From Clostridia bacterium (lineage in GTDB: Bacteria > Bacillota > DULZ01): a stretch of DNA of 7,021 nucleotides. The position numbers were made by a program, and so were the translations under genes. Positions within the stretch are counted from its first letter, which is position 1. The number at the start of each line of letters is the position of its first letter. The stretch covers positions 1 to 7,021 of the forward strand of contig JAAYOX010000343.1 of the NCBI GenBank assembly GCA_012520135.1. The letters are read 5' to 3'. The notes under the pieces were generated by a model. The model saw only the letters and a program-made list of their open reading frames with translations, had not been told where the DNA came from and did not search any database. Below are positions 3,347 through 7,021 of this stretch, piece by piece.

Positions 3347-6300
3347 ATGGATAAGAGCTTTGTTCATTTACATGTACATACCGAATATAGCCTGTTAGAC
3401 GGCGCCTGCCGGATCAAACCCCTTGTGGCCGCAGCCAAGAATTTCGGAATGCCGGCCATAGCCATCACCGATCACGGTTCCATGTATGGGGTTATTGACT
3501 TTTACAAGGAATGCCGTAAAGCCGGTATTAAACCCATTATTGGCTGTGAGGTTTACTGTGCTGTCAGGACCCGTCATGACCGGGAACCCCAGAAAGACAA
3601 TATTATGTACCACCTGACTTTGTTGGCCAGGAATCCCGAGGGATACAGTAACCTCCTCAAGCTGGTGAGCTTGGCTCAGATAGAAGGGTTTTATTATAAA
3701 CCCAGAATTGATTGGGAGTTACTGGAGAAGTATCACCAAGGATTGATTGTTTTAAGTGGTTGTTTAGCCGGGGAGATACCCCAACTTCTGGTAAACGGTC
3801 AAAAACAGCAAGCTATTCAGGTGGCCAATCGTTTTCGGGAGCTATTAGGTTCGGAACACTTTTACTTGGAAATACAGAATCACGGCCTGAGGGAACAGCA
3901 ATACCTTAATGAAGAATTGGTCCGTATGGCCCGGGAACTCAACTTACCCCTGGTGGCCACTAATGATGTTCATTACATTGCAAAGGCCCATGCAACAGTT
4001 CACGATATTTTACTGTGTATTCAAACAGGTAAAACCCTAGCCGATGAAGACAGGATGCGCTTTGACAGTGATGAGTTCTATTTAAAGCCCCGAGAAGAGA
4101 TGGAGAAGCTGTTTCCCCGGAATGCTGCTGCCATTGATAATACGTTAGCTATTGCCGAGGCTTGTAACGTAGAATTTGCCTTTGGCCAGTTACACTTGCC
4201 TGATTATCAAGTGCCGGAAGGATTTGATGTGGATACATATTTGGAATTCCTCTGTCAGGAAGGCGTTCGGAAGCGCTACGGCACCATAGATGACACAATC
4301 CGGCAAAGACTGGACTACGAACTGGAGACTATCCGGCAAATGGGCTACTCAGGTTATTTTCTCATTGTCTGGGATATGATCCGGTTTGCCAGGGACAGGG
4401 GTATTTATGTCGGGCCGGGGAGAGGTTCCGCTGCCGGAAGTCTTGTGGCTTACTGCCTGGGAATCACGGACATCGATCCCCTCAAATATGGTTTACTTTT
4501 TGAAAGGTTCTTAAATCCCGAGCGGGTCTCCATGCCGGATATTGATACGGACTTTTGTTTTGAACGAAGAGGAGAAGTAATCGAATACCTGTCAGCCAAG
4601 TATGGCCAAGAACATGTATCTCAGATTATTACTTTCGGTACCATGGCTGCTAAAGCGGTCATTCGTGATGTGGGACGAGCCATGAATGTTCCCCTGGCGG
4701 AAGTGGATAAACTGGCCAAGCTGGTACCCGGGGAACTGGGTATATCCCTGGAACGGGCCCTGGAAATCAGCCCTGAATTCAGGGAGGCTGCCCAGCAGGA
4801 TGAAAAACACCGGCAGCTGGTGGAGGTAGCAAAGGCCATTGAAGGAATGCCTCGTCATGCTTCCACTCATGCGGCCGGGGTGGTTATTGCCAAGGAGCCT
4901 TTAGTGAATTACCTTCCCTTGCAAAAGACCACGGAAGACGGCATTGCCACCCAGTTTCCCATGCAGACGGTAGAGGAACTGGGCCTGTTAAAAATGGATC
5001 TACTGGGGCTTCGCACTCTGACGGTGATTGGGGATACCGTCAATTTAGTACAAAAGACTTTGGACCCCCGGTTTGATTTAAGGGATCTGCCTTTAGATGA
5101 TGAGGAGACGTATCAATTGCTGTCCAGAGGAGACACTATTGGCGTCTTTCAATTGGAAAGCTCCGGGATGCGAGCGATTTTAAAAAGCATGAAACCGGAA
5201 AGATTTGAAGACATCATTGCCTTGGTGGCCTTGTACCGTCCCGGGCCGTTGGGCAGCGGCATGGTGGATGATTTCATTGCCCGTAAACACGGTAAAAAGC
5301 CGGTAACTTATACCCATCCCGCCCTGGAACCTATTTTAAAAGATACTTACGGTGTGATTCTCTATCAAGAACAAGTAATGAGGATAGCCAGTGATTTGGC
5401 CGGTTTTTCTTTAGGCCAGGCCGATTTATTGCGGCGAGCAATGGGTAAGAAACAACCGGAGATTATCGCCGCCCAAAAAGAGTCCTTTTTAGCAGGAGCT
5501 AAAGACAACGGAGTGGATCTAAAAATAGCGGAGGAAATCTTTGAGTTAATCGCTTATTTCGCCGGCTACGGTTTTAATAAATCCCACAGTGCCGCCTATG
5601 CAATGCTTGCTTATCAAACGGCCTATTTAAAAGCCCACTACCCGGTGCAATTTATGGCTTCTCTTTTGTCCAGTGTGGTTGCCAACACGGATAAAGTAAC
5701 CTTATATATGGAAGAGTGCCGCAGGCTGGGCATTGAAGTATTGCCTCCCGACGTGAATGAAAGCCAAATCAGTTTTACGGCCTTGGCAGGAAGAATCCGT
5801 TTTGGGTTGGCAGCGGTTAAAAACGTTGGTTTAGGTGCCATTGAATCCATTATTGAAGCCCGGCAAACAGGTCCTTTCCAGTCCTTGGATGATTTTTGTG
5901 AGCGGGTTGATTTACGGGCCGTCAACCGGCGAGTGCTGGAAAGCCTGATCGCTGGCGGTGCTTTCAGTTCTTTAGGGTTAAAACGATCCCAGCTATTAAA
6001 TATGGTGGATACTTGCCTGGAAAGAGGGCAAAAAATCCAGGAAGACCGGAAACGAGGTCAGTTGTCTTTGTTTGACCTGGACCAAGCTGAGGCTTGGGAA
6101 GACTTAAACACAGCCACTGTGCCGCCGGATATGCCTGAATTTCCATTGCCGAAACTTTTGGCCTTGGAAAAAGAGACTCTGGGTTTCTACATTACCGGAC
6201 ACCCGATTAACGATTATCAATGGCTATTAGCTGCCAGAGGTGCGGATGAGGTGGCCCACCTAGAGGAGAAACCCGATGGCACCATGGTCAGGTTAGGGGG

Positions 6301-6799
6301 TATTATTACTAACCTGAAAAGGACGGTCACCCGCAGGGGTGAAACCATGGCCTATTTCTCTTTGGAAGATACCACCGGTTCCGTGGAAATACTGGTCTTT
6401 CCCAAAAATTATATACGGTTTGCGTCCCTATTGGAAAAAGACCGGGTAGTCTACTTGGAAGGCAGGCTGGTCAACAATGAGGATGAAAGAAAAGTATTTG
6501 CCGAAAACATAGAGGTTTTGGATAGTCCGGTTTCAGATGGCCAAGTCCTGGAAGTATTACTGACTGATAATAATGTGGAGCAGCTTGAAAAACTACAGGA
6601 GCTTCTAATTGAGCATCCGGGAGATACCCCTTTGGTACTGAATTTTGTCCAACACCGGAAAAGGCTGAAGGTAGGGAAAAAGTACCGGATCAAGGTTTCT
6701 GCCGAATTGATTAAAGGTTTGGAAGGGCTTTGTGGGAAAGGTAAGGTCCGGTTGTTAAAAGATCCGGTAATACATGATGCCGGCAAGCATAATCTGTAG
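3347..6799 (+). CDS. dnaE: DNA polymerase III alpha subunit DnaE
   Basis: A 1150-residue C-family replicative polymerase of the usual DnaE length. Order: PHP domain (about 1-270); polymerase core with GPGRGS (356-361), catalytic aspartates D398 and D400 in MPDIDTDF, and the third, D551, in KMDLLGL; the LYRPGPL region near 630; a helix-hairpin-helix (about 819-839); clamp-binding motif QLSLF (905-909); OB fold (about 980-1060); and a C-terminal domain. PHP metal ligands appear intact: H9, H11, D18, H43, E68, H89, C139, D207 and H209, which suggests PHP-type 3'-5' proofreading. In Firmicutes DnaE usually works beside PolC, extending primers on the lagging strand. ATG 3347 is chosen: GGGGA (3333-3337) is nine bases upstream and MDKSFVHLHVHTEYS matches the family start. 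ATG 3338 is too close to that site, and TTG 3290 would add 19 unrelated residues. Divergent from ytrH. Confidence 0.97.
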   Translation: MDKSFVHLHVHTEYSLLDGACRIKPLVAAAKNFGMPAIAITDHGSMYGVIDFYKECRKAGIKPIIGCEVYCAVRTRHDREPQKDNIMYHLTLLARNPEGYSNLLKLVSLAQIEGFYYKPRIDWELLEKYHQGLIVLSGCLAGEIPQLLVNGQKQQAIQVANRFRELLGSEHFYLEIQNHGLREQQYLNEELVRMARELNLPLVATNDVHYIAKAHATVHDILLCIQTGKTLADEDRMRFDSDEFYLKPREEMEKLFPRNAAAIDNTLAIAEACNVEFAFGQLHLPDYQVPEGFDVDTYLEFLCQEGVRKRYGTIDDTIRQRLDYELETIRQMGYSGYFLIVWDMIRFARDRGIYVGPGRGSAAGSLVAYCLGITDIDPLKYGLLFERFLNPERVSMPDIDTDFCFERRGEVIEYLSAKYGQEHVSQIITFGTMAAKAVIRDVGRAMNVPLAEVDKLAKLVPGELGISLERALEISPEFREAAQQDEKHRQLVEVAKAIEGMPRHASTHAAGVVIAKEPLVNYLPLQKTTEDGIATQFPMQTVEELGLLKMDLLGLRTLTVIGDTVNLVQKTLDPRFDLRDLPLDDEETYQLLSRGDTIGVFQLESSGMRAILKSMKPERFEDIIALVALYRPGPLGSGMVDDFIARKHGKKPVTYTHPALEPILKDTYGVILYQEQVMRIASDLAGFSLGQADLLRRAMGKKQPEIIAAQKESFLAGAKDNGVDLKIAEEIFELIAYFAGYGFNKSHSAAYAMLAYQTAYLKAHYPVQFMASLLSSVVANTDKVTLYMEECRRLGIEVLPPDVNESQISFTALAGRIRFGLAAVKNVGLGAIESIIEARQTGPFQSLDDFCERVDLRAVNRRVLESLIAGGAFSSLGLKRSQLLNMVDTCLERGQKIQEDRKRGQLSLFDLDQAEAWEDLNTATVPPDMPEFPLPKLLALEKETLGFYITGHPINDYQWLLAARGADEVAHLEEKPDGTMVRLGGIITNLKRTVTRRGETMAYFSLEDTTGSVEILVFPKNYIRFASLLEKDRVVYLEGRLVNNEDERKVFAENIEVLDSPVSDGQVLEVLLTDNNVEQLEKLQELLIEHPGDTPLVLNFVQHRKRLKVGKKYRIKVSAELIKGLEGLCGKGKVRLLKDPVIHDAGKHNL

Positions 6800-6908
6800 G
6801 ACAGGGCAAAAACTAAGTAAAGTCCTTCGAAAAATCTCCTTTTTGGCAGGATAATAATAACTCAGGTGGAAATTAGCTATAAACACTGCACAACGAGGAG
6901 GACCATAG

Positions 6909-7021
6909 ATGCGCGTTGCGGTTTACCCCGGAACTTTTGATCCAATTACCAATGGACACCTTGACATTTTGGAAAGGGCTGTGAGCTTATTCGATCGGGT
7001 AATTATTGCTATTGCCGAGGA
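6909..7021 (+). CDS. coaD: Pantetheine-phosphate adenylyltransferase CoaD, N-terminal fragment
   Basis: The first 37 codons of CoaD, which transfers AMP from ATP to 4'-phosphopantetheine to give dephospho-CoA, the next-to-last step of coenzyme A synthesis. Seen directly are GTFDP at residues 8-12 and the nucleotidyltransferase signature TNGH at 14-17, whose H17 contacts ATP phosphates. The helix HLDILERAVSLFDRVIIAIAE follows as in the family. ATG 6909 has GAGGAGG (6895-6901) seven bases upstream. The gene lies 109 bp after dnaE; no clear terminator separates them, so read-through from dnaE is possible. The rest of the protein (usually about 160 residues) lies beyond the right edge. Confidence 0.95.
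   Translation, partial: MRVAVYPGTFDPITNGHLDILERAVSLFDRVIIAIAE

Overview
The window looks like ordinary chromosome of a spore-forming anaerobic member of the Firmicutes (Clostridia, plausibly Peptococcaceae/Desulfotomaculum-like). This rests on paired ytrH and ytrI sporulation genes beside dnaE, strong GGAGG-type ribosome binding sites, frequent TTG starts, and a mixed base composition rather than a very AT-rich one. The genus is an inference from style and gene order; no search was run. No phage, insertion sequence, CRISPR array or defence cassette is visible.

Left part (1-1150): a possible minus-strand gene runs off the left edge. Divergent from it is a short plus-strand operon with an extended -10 promoter, a DUF503 (YlxP-type) gene starting at TTG, and trmL, which modifies the wobble base of certain tRNAs. 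A perfect 16-bp hairpin ends trmL and also faces a minus-strand tRNA-Pro(CGG) gene, so it can stop transcription from both sides. The tRNA has its own near-consensus promoter.

Middle (1200-3200): a minus-strand dps-type ferritin ends at its own terminator. It starts at TTG 2019 and carries a long N-terminal extension. Divergent from it is a 61-residue, highly charged protein of unknown function. That gene converges on ytrH-ytrI (minus strand, one-base overlap TAATG), with a two-way terminator squeezed between the stop codons.

Right part (3200-7021): a 160-bp divergent region with two inverted repeats separates ytrH from dnaE, the DNA polymerase III alpha subunit. dnaE is complete, with an apparently intact PHP metal site and a consensus clamp-binding motif. 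After 109 bp without a clear terminator comes the start of coaD (coenzyme A synthesis), cut by the right edge.

The genes do not form one pathway. They are neighbouring housekeeping, stress and sporulation functions: tRNA modification and a tRNA, iron/oxidative stress protection, endospore membrane proteins, replication and coenzyme A synthesis. No convincing new system was found. The points most worth following are the extended Dps with its divergent small charged protein, the inverted repeats between ytrH and dnaE, and the unresolved reading frame at the left edge.
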